DNA of 64,000 nucleotides from Dromiciops gliroides (taxonomy: Eukaryota; Chordata; Mammalia; Microbiotheria; Microbiotheriidae), in assembly GCF_019393635.1 (NCBI RefSeq), contig NC_057864.1, forward strand, positions 476,612,617-476,676,616, written 5' to 3'. Shown in pieces: positions 22,980-35,047 of this stretch (the first letter of the stretch is position 1; every line of letters starts with the position of its first letter). The notes under the pieces were generated by a model that was not told the DNA's origin, did not search any database, and saw only the letters and a list, made by a program, of their open reading frames with translations. The translations under genes and the position numbers were made by a program.

Positions 22980-23540
22980 GCTTAGGCTTATAACCTACCT
23001 GTCATCCTTGATTCCTCCCCTTTGCCCCCATATCCAAGCAGTTGGAATATGGATGTATGTATAATACATACATATCCATGTATACACATGTATGTATCTA
23101 AATCTATACCTCTTTTCCTCCTCTGACATTGCCCTTCATACCTGGCCTGTAGAAATAGCCAGCTGGTTACCCTCCTCACCTCAAGTCTCTTGCCACTTCA
23201 GTCCAAACTCAAATTGTCAAATTGATCTTTTAATAAACTCCAGTGACTTCCTGTTACCTCCCGGATCAAGATCAAATATAAAATCCTCTATTTGACTTTT
23301 AAGTTCCTTCATAACGTGGCCCCTCACTACCTTTTCAGTCTTCTTCTACCTTACTTCCTGTCCCTTCTCCCCCATAGGCTCTTTGGTTCAGTGGGAGGGG
23401 CTTCTTACTGTTCCCCACACAAGGTCTTCCTTCAGCAGACTGAGCATTTGCACTGGCTCTTGTCCATTCCTGTAACTCTTACTCTTTCTCTCCTCACTTT
23501 CACCTCCTACCTTCCCTGATTTCCTTTAAATCTCAGCTAA
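22980..23540 (+). mobile_element. L2 LINE fragment
   Basis: Long match to L2 order: cctgttacctcccggatca, aaatcctctatttgactttt, cataacgtggcccctcacta and tttaaatctcagctaaaat. Confidence 0.65.
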
Positions 23541-23552
23541 AATTTGTCCTGG

Positions 23553-23802
23553 TAAGTCATTCAGGGGATAGAACACCAGGCCTGAAGGCGGGAAAACTCT
23601 TCTTCTTGAGTTCAAATCTGGCCTTAGATGTTTCCCAGCTGTACGACCCTGGGTAAGTCACTTAACCCATTTCCCTCAGTTTCCTCAACTGTAAAACTGA
23701 GACTCTGGAGAAGGAAATGGAAAACCAATCCAGTATTTTTTGCCAAGAAAACCCCACTGGGATCATAAAGAGTTGGATACGTCTGAAAAATGACAACAAC
23801 AA
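23553..23802 (+). mobile_element. MAR1-like CORE-SINE
   Basis: ttcaggggatagaacaccag head, ttgagttcaaatctggcct, gccaagaaaaccccactggg and agttggatacgtctgaaaaa. Just after it, 23,815-23,850 is a stray short-SINE head. Confidence 0.85.
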
Positions 23803-23956
23803 GGTGTATAAATACAGTGGGTAGGTAGGTGGCACAGTGGATACAACACAATGTCAGCAGGACCGGCCCCTGGGAGAGGAGTTTAGTGGCTACTCCCTGG
23901 TGGGCTCTGAACCTGAGGCTTAGGGGCACCTTGGGGAGGGGCGTCTGTGAACTTTT

Positions 23957-24119
23957 TTTTTGTTTTTGTTTGTTTGTTTTTGCAGGGCAATGGGGGTTAA
24001 GTGACTTGCCCAGGGTCACACAGCCAGTAAGTGTCAAGTGTCTGAGGCCGGATTTGAACTCAGGTTCTCCTGAACCCAGGGGCCGGTGCTCTATCCACTG
24101 TGCCACCCAGCTGCCCCGA
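23957..24119 (-). mobile_element. Short tRNA-like SINE
   Basis: Antisense full copy with the 12-bp duplication ctgtgaactttt on both sides. Confidence 0.92.
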
Positions 24120-24315
24120 CTGTGAACTTTTAAAAGCTATCTGCATTCGTATTTTAATAACTGTACTTTCACATCATTGGCAGGATTCTTAGGAGGGTCC
24201 AGGGCTCAAGGAAGATGAATCCTAGGGATCCAGCAGCTCAGGGAGGTTTTTAAGCATAGGCCTTCCCAAGTGACAGGTGCCCCTGCAAGGTCCCCATTAG
24301 AAGGTCAGGACCTGG

Positions 24316-24453
24316 GGGCAGCCAGGTGGTGCAGTGGATAAAGTACCGGCCCTGGACTCAGGAGGATCTGAGTTCAAATGTGAACTCAGACACTTGACAC
24401 TTGACCCTCATTGCCCAGTAAGAACAAAACCAAGAAAACAACAAACAAAAAAA
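24316..24453 (+). mobile_element. Short tRNA-like SINE upstream of BCL7B
   Basis: Sense copy lacking the ctagctgtgtgaccctggg block, flanked by agaaggtcag(g/a)acct. It lies immediately upstream of the CpG island and in the same direction as the gene. Confidence 0.9.
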
Positions 24454-24459
24454 GAAGGT

Positions 24460-25480
<1,021 letters not shown>

Positions 25481-25559
25481 GGGACGATTTTCTTAACTTC
25501 GCTTCTCTAAGGCTTTCAAGTCCCTGTGAAGTTAGGCCACGTAGTGTCCTTTTTAAGCA

Positions 25560-25970
25560 TCATTGCATCTCCCCAGGACATCCTCCAGTTAGCGCTCTCT
25601 TTTCGAATCCTTCGAGACTCAATCACAAATCCTCTCTAAACAGCCTTTCCTGTACCCCCCCAGCCCCCCCCAGCAAGTAGTTTCCCTCCTGTTACTTTGT
25701 ATCTGTGCTTGCGTTCCCATTAGAGTGTAATTTACTTGAAAGCAGAAGTTACATAAATTCTTTTTGTTGGCAGATTTGCTTCTAGCAAGCCTTTAAATAA
25801 ATGCTTAGGCCCTGCTAGGTATTGTGTTAAGCAATGAAAAGAACCAAGAGAAAAAAAAAGTCCCTGCTTTCAAGTTTACATTCTTTTGGAGGAACAACAT
25901 CTAAGTACAAAGTTACATACAAAATAGATACAAAGTAACTTTCCCATGGAGGGGGGGGTTAGCAACTGAC
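25560..25970. mobile_element. L2 fragments in BCL7B intron 1
   Basis: Sense-like piece to 25760 (ttagagtgtaatttacttga), then an antisense-like piece (taggtattgtgttaagcaat, ctttcaagtttacattctt). Confidence 0.5.
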
Positions 25971-26519
25971 ATGTTATACAAAGGATCTTTATTTTGGCGC
26001 TTCCAACAGAAACAGTTGTACTAGATTGCCTCTGAGATGTCTTGCTGTTTTAGTTCTAGGCTCCTTGAGAAAGCTTTCTGTAGGAGGTATCATTTGAGCA
26101 GAGATTTTTTTTTTTGTGCTCAATATTATTTCATTGATGGACTGCCCATTTTGAGCAGAGATTTAAAGTCTTTTCATTCTGTCAACCAGCTCACCAACTA
26201 TCCATGACCAGAATCTCCTCCCTTCTTCTGCCACCCACAAACTTCACCATCACCCAAAGAGGTTCCACCTCCTTGGACCTAAGATCTGGTATTCTTTCCC
26301 TGATCATATTCTCCTATCCTTTCATCTCTTCTGTCTTACTCCCCTTAAACCTGTCTTTGGTACCAACGCAGACCCCATGCATTCCCTGTTCTCCTAGTCT
26401 GTTGGCCTATTCTAGCCTCACCATCCACTTTTCTGGCTTGACCCTATAGCTGCACTGCCTTCTACTCGGGAATACCTTGACCTTTTGACCTAAAACTCCG
26501 AAAGGTTATGTAACTTACC

Positions 26520-26700
26520 CAGGAAAACAGTACTGAACAATGGAAAGATGCATCTGGCTCAAATCGTGGCATTGCCACTGGGTGGCCCTGTGACTTTGGG
26601 CAAGTGGAGGAAATGTCTGGGCTTCAGTTTTCTCATTAGTGTAAAATAAGGGGATTGGAATAACTGACCTGTACAGTTCTTTGCATCTCTAGATTTGTGA
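26520..26700 (+). mobile_element. MIR-family SINE
   Basis: ccctgtgactttgggcaagt and ttcagttttctcattagtg, in order. Confidence 0.6.
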
Positions 26701-27152
26701 GGCAGCAGACTGTGTTAGTTCCTCTAAGCACAGTCCTTTCTTAGCTGCAAACTTCTTGTCCTATGATTCTAAGCCATGTGCCCATTCTGCTGGACCATGT
26801 TGCTTCTTGGTATTTGCCATGTTACCTCATCTCCCCCATTTGTCCTGGAAAATTTCTGAGAATATTCAGCCTGTCTCCTTTTACTTCTAGTTCTTGCCAA
26901 GAGATCTCAGACAGAGACCTAAATCATCTCATTATTGCTTAGAATCAGTAAGGTTTTGTTTTTTCTGTTCATTTTTGAAGCATCCCTCATTGTGAAGTTT
27001 AGAGAAGTAACAGGTCAGCAAACAAAAACTTTTTGTTATCCTCATGCTGTCATCTTCTAACTCATATACTAAATGATATCTCATTTCCTTGTTTTCTGAA
27101 TTTAGATTACTTTCCCTACCAACTCTTTTTTTCCCTCTTAAGAATGAGTTAA

Positions 27153-27303
27153 GTGGGGGCAGTTAGGTGGCGCAGTGGATAAAGCACCAGCCCTGGATTC
27201 AGGAGGACCTGAGTTCAAATGTGGCTTCAGACACTTGACACTAGCTGTGTGACCTTGGGCAAGTCACTTAACCCTCATTGCCCCGCAAACAATTTTTTTA
27301 AAA
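27153..27303 (+). mobile_element. Short tRNA-like SINE
   Basis: Sense copy flanked by aatgagttaa (perfect). Confidence 0.92.
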
Positions 27304-27649
27304 AATGAGTTAACTAATGAGATGTTGGTGATTTTTTGAACTCTTTGAAGTCAAAAAGTTCTAAATTCAGAATTTCCAAATTAACTTCACAGTCTTCATC
27401 CCCAAAAGGCCATAACCCCACTGCATCCAGTTAGTATCAGAACCATGGCCCTCCTTTTCTCCCCCTTTTCTCCCATACATGAGACATATACATAAAATAT
27501 TTGCATTTTGTTTCTTCTGTCCTGAGCAATGAGTTTGCCTCTGTTTCTGGTCATATAATTGGGCAAGATTAGGGAAGAACCATATAGATATTAGCATCTA
27601 GAACAGGAATTCTCCCAGTAACTGACAAAGGCTTTCAAAATTTGAGATG

Positions 27650-27835
27650 AACTTCAAGGATCATAGTTCTGGAGTTGGAAGGGACCTTAGAGGCCTCTAG
27701 TTTTACAGATGATATAACTGGGGCCTGGGGTGGGGGTGGGGGAAATTTGGCCAAAGCCAAGATAGTAATTGTCAAAAGCAGCATTTGAATCCAAGGCCTC
27801 CTGTCTCCAAGACAGCACTCACACTATAGAATCAC
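27650..27835 (-). mobile_element. MIR-family SINE
   Basis: ggaagggaccttagaggcct, ttttacagatgatataactg and gcatttgaatccaaggcctc. Confidence 0.65.
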
Positions 27836-27924
27836 ATCTAGTCCATGCCATATGTGAGAAGACTCCCCATGATAACGAAGAAATGATTGTCTAGCCTCTG
27901 CTCGAAGACTTCTAAGAGAAGGGA

Positions 27925-28160
27925 ACCAAGCATTTACATAGTACCCACTGTATGCCAGGCTCTGTGTTAAGCACTTTACAAATATTATTTCATTTTATTT
28001 TATCTTGACAACAACCCTGGGAAGTAGGTGCTGTTATTATTCTCATTTTGCAACTGAGAGCAGACAGATTAAATGGTAAGTATCTGAGGCCAGATTAGAG
28101 TTCAGGCCTCCCTGACTTCAAGCCCAGTGCTCTGTGCATTGTGGTGCCCCCTGGCTGCTT
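27925..28160 (-). mobile_element. MIR-family SINE, near full length
   Basis: tatgccaggctctgtgttaa, gcactttacaaatattattt, cttcaagcccagtgctctg. Confidence 0.75.
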
Positions 28161-28207
28161 TCTTAGCTGCCCTCTGTTTGTTTGTTTTTTGATTTAAAAA
28201 AACTAAC

Positions 28208-28375
28208 AGGGCAGCTAGGTGGCCCAGTAGATAAAGCACCGGCTCTGGATTCAGGAGGACCTGAGTTCAAATCTGGCCTCAGACACTTAACACTTACTAG
28301 CTGTGTGACCCTGGGCAAGTCACTTAACCCCAATTCCCTCACCAAAAACAAAAACAAAAAACCAAAAAAAACCCC
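28208..28375 (+). mobile_element. Short tRNA-like SINE
   Basis: Sense full copy with an A/C-rich tail. Confidence 0.9.
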
Positions 28376-28627
28376 CACTAGCAACTGCATAAGAAAATAC
28401 AAATTGCTATTTTGCTTTCCTGGGGGACATGTGTCCCAGTAGTACCTGTTCTCTTCTTGGTCTGGCCTTGTAATGGTTGAATCTGGGAAGGTATTTGTAC
28501 TTGCTGCATTCTCCAAGTAGAAGAAAAGACTTTGTATAAGTTGTATTTCAGTGGAAATAGCCTAATGTTGAGAATGACTGAGGTAACTACCTCAGACATA
28601 GAACTCTTCCAAGATGAGGCGACTTTT

Positions 28628-28961
28628 TTGTTTGGGTTTTTTTTTTTTTTGTTTAGTGAGGCAATTGGGGTTAAGTGACTTGCCCAGGGTCACACACAGT
28701 GTTAAGTGTCTGAGGCCGGATTTGAACTCAGGTACTCCTGACTCCAGGGCCGGTGCTCTATCTACTGCGCCACCTAGCTGCCCCTATTTGTTTTTGTTTT
28801 TGTTTGGTTTTTTTGGGTTTTTTTGGCAGGGCAATGAGGGTTAAGTGACTTGCCCAGGGTCACACAGCTAGTTAAGTGTCAAGTGTCTGAGGCTGGATTT
28901 GAACTCAGGTCCTCCTGAATCCAAGGTCAGTGCTTTATGCACTGTACCACCTAGCTACCCC
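28628..28961 (-). mobile_element. Two SINEs in tandem within one pair of target duplications
   Basis: Antisense copies end at about 28782 and 28961. A single perfect 15-bp duplication gatgaggcgactttt (28613-28627 and 28962-28976) encloses both, and no third copy lies between them. Either one landed in the other's A-tail or the pair jumped as a dimer. Confidence 0.85.
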
Positions 28962-29113
28962 GATGAGGCGACTTTTGAGCAATATCTGTTTAGAAGAGAG
29001 AGAGGAGCATTCCTAGGTCAGGGAGCTTCCCGGTAAGAAGCTCTGAGAAGAGAGAGGGAATTCTATAACCTCATGGTCTCCTTGGTCAACTCTAACCAGT
29101 GCCTTCCTTTTAG

Positions 29114-29189
29114 GGAGAAGAAGTGGGTAACTGTGGGTGATACATCCCTTAGGATATTTAAATGGGTGCCAGTAGCTGACAGCAAAGAG
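29114..29189 (+). CDS. BCL7B: BCL7B coding exon 2
   Basis: The acceptor is ttttag and the donor gtaagt. The exon completes the split Trp and encodes residues 32-56, [20 protein letters not shown] and then ADSKE. This is the second half of the conserved BCL7 domain. RIFKW distinguishes it from BCL7A (RIYKW). Confidence 0.97.
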
Positions 29190-29589
29190 GTAAGTTTACA
29201 GCCACAGTTCAGTTTTCCTGCCTTCTAATCTCTGTGTGGAGATTATTCCTTACCCTGACCAGTGATATGGAACGCTTTGGGGTCCGCTCATGTTCTAGTC
29301 AATGAAGACTCTTTCCCTTCAGATAAGTGAAGATGTCTCTCCTGGTTGGTATCCCACCTAAGTAGCCTCTGTTCTGGTCAGAAAGGGGATGGGCATGAGG
29401 AGGAACCTGGGGAATGAACCCTGGAGGTGGAACAGAAAAAGAGCAGGGTGGGGCTCCTGGGGCCTCTCCCCCCTGCTTGGCCCTGTGGAAGTCAGGGCTG
29501 GTGTCCTTTTTTCCTGAAGCCAGGAGCACGCAGCGTTCTTTGTTTCTTGCTTACCCATACCTGGGCACGGGAGGAGAACTCCTTGATTA

Positions 29590-29766
29590 TCTCTGATTGC
29601 TCTTGTCTCCAGCTTGTTTGTACACAGTTGTTTGCATCTCGTCTCTCAGTCATTAGATTGTGAGCTCCTTGAGAGCAGACTCTGTGTTTCTTCTTTCCTT
29701 CATCCCTGGTACTTAGCATGGTTCCTGATACATAGTAGGTGCTTAATAACTGTTTATTGATTGACC
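29590..29766 (+). mobile_element. L2 LINE 3' end in BCL7B intron 2
   Basis: gcttgtttgtacacagttgt, gattgtgagctccttgagag and atagtaggtgcttaataac. Well preserved. Confidence 0.75.
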
Positions 29767-29973
29767 AAGGAGAGAGCTCAGAGGCAGAATTGGAAAGTGA
29801 GAGCCGTTAGAGTAGAAGACATGAACATTGAGCTCGGCTGCCTAGGGCCTCCCTCCACTCAGGCCCTCAGCCCCTCCTGGAGGCGAGCTTGTGCCCCAAG
29901 CATTCTTCCAGGTGACACTCACAGTAACACTCCCTCCTGCCCAACACTGACTTCTTGGCCTGTCTTTTTCCAG

Positions 29974-30070
29974 AAGGAGAAATCAAAATCAAATAATTCA
30001 GCAGCCCGAGAGCCTAATGGTTTTCCCTCTGATGCCTCTGCCAACTCTTCTCTCCTTCTTGAATTCCAAG
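29974..30070 (+). CDS. BCL7B: BCL7B coding exon 3
   Basis: The exon has a cag acceptor and a gtaagg donor. It encodes residues 57-88, beginning KEKSKSNNSAAREPNGFPSD and ending SSLLLEFQ, plus one base of a split Asp. The segment is BCL7B-specific and Ser/Asn-rich. Confidence 0.97.
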
Positions 30071-30149
30071 GTAAGGTCTAATTGCCTTTACCCAAGGGCC
30101 CGTGTTCTGCTCTTCACCTAGTACACAGCAGCCAAAGTCAGGGCTTCTT

Positions 30150-30313
30150 AATATTACATCTTTTTTTTTTTTTTGGTGAGGCAATTGGGCTTAAGTGACT
30201 TGCCCGGGGTCACACAGCTAGTAAGTGTTAAGTGTCTGAGGCCAGATTTGAACTCAGGTCCTCCTGACTCCAGGGCCAGTGCTTTATCCACTGTGCCACC
30301 TAGCTGCCCCGAT
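30150..30313 (-). mobile_element. Short tRNA-like SINE in BCL7B intron 3
   Basis: Antisense copy. The flanking duplication aaag(t/c)cagggcttctt has one mismatch. Confidence 0.9.
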
Positions 30314-31157
30314 AAAGCCAGGGCTTCTTTATGAGGCACATGCCCTTGTGCCTGGGGGCAGAATTCTGTCCTGACCATACATACAGGACCTGTTGAGTGG
30401 GGAAACCAGGAGAGAGACAAGACAGGCTTGGGCAGGTGTGTTTGGTGATGGGCTTTGTATGCTCAAGGCCATCCTCTGATCTCCCCCACAGACTTAGTGC
30501 TAGGAGGATGAACAGCTGAGCCTGTCTGCTGGTCGGCAGTCAGTGATTTGGGGGGTAAAAGTTACATAGAGAAGAAATGGGTTCTAGCTCTCTGTGAATG
30601 TGCAAACTTTTCTGCTCCTTTTTAAGATGGCCCAAATCCCACCTTTAGCTGGAGACCCTTCCCTCCTCTGCTAGTGTCTGGATAACCTACTTATTGACTT
30701 GTTTGTTCCCCCTCGAGCACTAGAGCCGGTGTTTCCTTTCTTTGTACGCCCGTCCTTATCACAAAGCCCACCCATGGGGAATCCTCATACATGGTTATTG
30801 ATTGATTGGAAGCCTACCACACCAAGGCTTTTCTTAGGTAATCAAAGTTAAGAATTGATGCAATAACAGGACCTTGCTCTTATCTCTTACTCTCCCTGGA
30901 ATTGAGGACCCAATCAGGTTCAAGGGTGTACCTAATTCCCTAAAATAGTCAGAATCTGGTAATGAGAACAAAGATCTTTGTCCATTCCCGAGGAGGTGTC
31001 CTTGTTTACTGTTAAGCAGACCTGTAGGGGAAGCTTCCTTACTTTGTGGAGGTGACTTCTTTTCTTTTCCTTGTATGTGTGCCAGACTGTAACTTCGCTC
31101 TTTCTTCATTTAGTAATTAATTGCACAACCTTTTGTTTTGGGGGGCTTGGGAAGGCT

Positions 31158-31311
31158 CATTTTTTTTTTTTTTGGCAGGGCAATGAGGGTTAAGTGACTT
31201 GCCCAGAGTCACGCAGCTAGTAGGTGTCAAGTGTCTGAGGCCGGATTTGAACTCAGATACTCCTGACTCCAGGGCCGGTGCTCTATCCACTGCGCCACCT
31301 AGCTGCCCCAA
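31158..31311 (-). mobile_element. Short tRNA-like SINE in BCL7B intron 3
   Basis: Near-consensus antisense copy. It faces the sense copy 57 bp downstream, so the pair could fold back in the pre-mRNA. Confidence 0.92.
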
Positions 31312-31367
31312 AAGCTCATCTTTCATTTTGTGATTGCCATAAAATTCAAGTTGAAAATTGCTTGAGA

Positions 31368-31516
31368 GGGGCAGCTAGGTGGCGCAGTGGATAGAGCACC
31401 GGCCCTGGAGTCAGGAGTATCTGAGTTCAAATCCGGCCTCAGACACTTGACACCTACTAGCTGCGTGACTCTGGGCAAGTCACTTAACCCTCATTGCCCT
31501 GCCAAAAAAAGGGAAA
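31368..31516 (+). mobile_element. Short tRNA-like SINE in BCL7B intron 3
   Basis: Near-consensus sense copy with a perfect 14-bp duplication aaaattgcttgaga. Confidence 0.94.
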
Positions 31517-31826
31517 AAAATTGCTTGAGAATGAAGCCTTTTTCCTTTGACTGAAGGAAATCTTTTAGTCAAAAACTTTTCTCCAGTCCAGTAGTTGTAC
31601 ATATTGACCAATTTGCTGAGTGTAGATTGTTCTATTCCTAAGGGAGAGCTTTATGAAAACCCAGGCTCTTCAGTAGTGGAACAGGCTGCTTTATGAGACA
31701 CTGAGTTCCCTAGCACTGGAAGTATTTAAGCAGACATAAAGAACCAGCCAGCTTTCTGATACTTGCCAGAGGTGGGGAATTGGGTTCAGGTGTCTGTGAA
31801 GTCCTTTAGAACTCTCTGCTTGGGTG

Positions 31827-32174
31827 GTGTTTGATGAACTGGGAATGACTTAACTCTTCTCAGCAATACAATGATCCAAGATAATCCCAAAGGGCTCATG
31901 ATGAAGCATACTATCCAGCTCCAGAGAAAGAAATGATATTGATGGAACACAGACCGAAGCATGCTATTTTTCATTCTTTCATTTTTTTCTTTTATTCAAG
32001 TTTTCTTGTACAAAATGGTACAATATGGTAATGTTTTACATTATTGTACATGTATAACCCACATCTGATTGTTTATCCTCTCAGGGAAGGGAGAGAAGGA
32101 AAGAGGGATAGAATTTGGAAGTCAGAACTTCAAATAAAAATGTTTATTATTATTATTATTAATTTTTTAAAAGA
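31827..32174 (+). mobile_element. L1 LINE 3' end, 5'-truncated
   Basis: tgtttgatgaactgggaatg, gcaatacaatgatccaagat, gtacatgtataacccacatc, then a (att)n tail. A tctgcttgggtg-like word flanks both sides. It ends about 380 bp before exon 4. Confidence 0.8.
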
Positions 32175-32555
32175 GTCTGTGCTTGGGTGACATTTTATAA
32201 AAATAGCAGGTCCACTGCTAAAAGGGGGGCCTAGGATGGACATTCTAAGTATGTCAGTGACCTTCCTCATAAAGTATAAATAGTTCACAGATGTAAAGAT
32301 TACGAATCCATCTAGTGTCTACACACTGGCACCAGTGTAAGACGTGTTTAGTAAAATGATAAACTGATAACACCCTGCAGGGCTTCAGGCACCATTAGCA
32401 CCCAGGAAAGGTCAGGCCCCCCTGTGGCCCCTTACAGTGCCCATGGTGAAGTCAAGCCCTTGGGCCTGACTCAGAGCTGCTCCCATATTCGTAGCCTCCT
32501 CCATCCCTATCTGCCTGCCCCTTCCAGTCATTCCTTGATTGCACTTGGCTTTCAG

Positions 32556-32728
32556 ATGAGAACAGCAACCAGATTCTATGTCTGACGTCTATCAGCTCAA
32601 GGTGGACAGTAGCACCAACTCGAGCCCTAGTCCCCCAGGCAGAGTGAGTCACTGAGCCCAGCACACACCTCAGATTTCCGAACGGATGATTCCCAGCCAC
32701 CCACGTTAGGCCCAGAGATATCTTGAGG
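32556..32728 (+). CDS. BCL7B: BCL7B coding exon 4, frame broken as sequenced
   Basis: The acceptor is ttcag and the donor gtaagt. Three frame segments each carry clear BCL7B residues: DENSNQ, then SDVYQLKVDSSTNSSPSP, then ESLSPAHTSDFRTDDSQPPT. They are not in one frame. Compared with the family, one base is missing near 32573, two extra bases lie around 32631-32641, and one extra base lies around 32710-32713. The exon is therefore 173 nt instead of 171. All other exons are intact, so sequencing or assembly indels are the likeliest explanation. A real lesion cannot be excluded from one sequence. Confidence 0.9.
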
Positions 32729-33506
32729 GTAAGTTTTTGGGACTTCCGACACACAGCAGGGCAGAAAGATTTCACTGTATGGCTGTTCTCCTCAGTCCAG
32801 AACAGAGCCCCAAATTGCAGAGGCTTGTATCACCCAGCATGCACTGGGAAGAAGGTGATGTAAAGTTCCCCAGTGGGGAGAGGGATGTGCTACCTGCTAA
32901 CAGTTGATTCTCACCAGACAGGTGGTCCAGCTGTTGAACAAAGATGGAACAATGGGACCATGGGGGTCTTAATTCCAGCATGTAGTAGATTTGCAGTCTT
33001 GTCACAGTGAACAATGACAGAATTGAATATGAATCTCAACACGAACATGAAATGAGAAGTAGGAAGTGCTATGTTTGGAGGACCAAGACAGCCCTTCTGG
33101 GTGAGGAGAGAGGAACAAAGAATGACATGGAAGAGATGGTGCGGAAGGATTGGAAGGGCCTGCAAGGGACCATCAGACCACAGGGTTAGAGTGCTGAGGT
33201 CCAGCAAAGTTCTATAGCTTGTCAAAGATCACACAGGTAGTGTCTGAGACGAAACTGAAACCAGTCTTCCTGACTCCAAGGTCAGGGCCTTGTCCATGCT
33301 GCCTGAACAGTGACGTCCTGGGGGCCTTGGCTTGGAAGTCAGAAACAACCAGGTGTACATGAAAACAGCAAGGAATCCAGTTTTCCCAGAGCCCCCAGGG
33401 TCCTTAAAGGGAAATATTGAGAAATGAGGTTGTCAGGTCATGATTTGGAGGGGTCAGCTTCCTCAGCAAGATCTTATGGTGAGGGTCACCTTGTTCCTTT
33501 TTTCAG

Positions 33507-33586
33507 AACCCTCCCTGCCTGCTTCTGAAGTGGCTGATGAACCTCCCACCCTCACCAAGGAAGAACCAGTCCCACTGGAGACACAG
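33507..33586 (+). CDS. BCL7B: BCL7B coding exon 5
   Basis: The acceptor is tttcag after a pyrimidine tract, and the donor is gtaaag. It encodes residues 147-172, PSLPASEVADEPPTLTKEEP then VPLETQ, matching BCL7B closely. Confidence 0.96.
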
Positions 33587-33816
33587 GTAAAGAGAGTCGT
33601 GTCAGAGAAAGCCTCTAAAAGCCACTTGTTTTTTGGTAAGGGGAGTGTCTACGAGGAAGGTGGGGTAAAACTGTCTCATGGCAGAGGTGTGTGAAGGCCA
33701 GCAAAGATCGGAGAGGGGAAGGCCTCAGGTGGCAGGGGCCCCATGGGAGCCCATGGGGCCGACACTCCCAGCAGCTCCCCTGACTGGCCGCTCTGGCTTC
33801 TCTGGCTTCTCCCTAG

Positions 33817-33909
33817 GCCGCGGAGGACGAGGAGGACTCAGGTGCCCCCCCACTAAAGCGCTTCTGTGTGGAGCAGTCTGCTGTGCTGCAGACAGCGTCA
33901 GAAAGCTAG
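33817..33909 (+). CDS. BCL7B: BCL7B coding exon 6 with stop
   Basis: The acceptor is ccctag. It encodes AAEDEEDSGAPPLKRFCVEQ then SAVLQTASES and the stop TAG at 33907-33909. The APPLKRFCV block is the conserved C-terminal signature of BCL7B. Confidence 0.96.
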   Translation, partial: AAEDEEDSGAPPLKRFCVEQSAVLQTASES

Positions 33910-35047
33910 CGACACCCCTGAGTCCCTGCCCGCTTGGCCCCTAGCCTCTATTGATGGAATTCTGGTCCTGGCTGTGCTGTGTTGCTGGGGTGAAGGCAAG
34001 CACTGGGCTCCAGAGACTGCATGTCTCAGCCCCCGCCCGGCTGCAAGGCTGCAGTGGGGAAAGTGGCCGGAGGACTGGGGGTCATGGTGTCATCTTCCCA
34101 TCCCTGGTACCTGTTTGCTTGCTCCTAGGAAGAGGGCTGCTTTTCCCCCTGTGCTTTCCTTAGGGGACTCAGGTTGCAAGTGGGTGGCCCCAGCGTTCCC
34201 CAAGCTCTCCAGGGCACACAGGCTTCCAGGTGGAGCTCAGACACTCCCCCCCCCCCCCGGGGGTGAGGCCCTAGCCCTGCCCTTTTCTGTGGCCAAGCCT
34301 GGAGCATCAGTCGTCACTTCCAGTTGTGTGGCCTCTGCTCCTTGGGCTGAGCTGCTGGGCCAGTGAGTGGAGTAGTACAGAGAGGAATGAGTGCCCTGTA
34401 GAGAGACAGCACTTCAGGATCCTAGTGACCCTTGTGGGAAGCTGTGGACAAAGCCTTTAGGCCCACGGGCTCTCCCAGCAAGGGCAAGAGAGAGCCCTTC
34501 AGTCTCAGGTAGACAGGAGTGGGGCTGGAGAGGAGAGGGCAGGATTGGGTGCCGTGGCCTAATCTAGCCTTCTGGGAAAAAGGAGGGGCTTCTTCACTAC
34601 CACCCGACTGAGCTTGGAGGCAGATCACATGGATTTCCATTTGCCTGAGCCCTCATGCCTCTTCCTCAATTGTCCATCTCCCGTTGGGCTTTCCCCGGCT
34701 GCTACTCTTCCTTTCCCTCTCTTCCTCTGCTTCCCCTGCCCTCACATGCCCCCTTTCCCTGCCCTTTTGGTGTTGCCCCTGTCCCCAGTCCTGGGTCAGC
34801 ACTGCTGCTACAGCTTATGTCCCAGCAAGAGTGTGAGGTTCTGGGAACACCAAGCCCAATTCCTCTTCAGCTCAGACTTTCTGGAAAGTTTCCTTTTCTT
34901 TGAAATCTGCATGTTGAATCGAACTTTGTGATATTATTTTTTTGTTTAAAAAAAAAGTTTAAGAAAATTAAAATGGGCGACTATGAGTGAAGACATATTT
35001 TAGCACTGAATAGAATATTTTTAAAATTAAACTATTTGAAATACACT
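33910..35047 (+). other. BCL7B: BCL7B 3' UTR and probable poly(A) site
   Basis: Sequence after the stop is free of interspersed repeats and falls into an A/T-rich end. Two ATTAAA hexamers lie at 34967-34972 and 35026-35031, and no AATAAA is nearer. A GU-rich stretch (tttgttgttgtgtgag) follows the second, so cleavage near 35045-35050 is likely. The end position is inferred. Confidence 0.7.
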
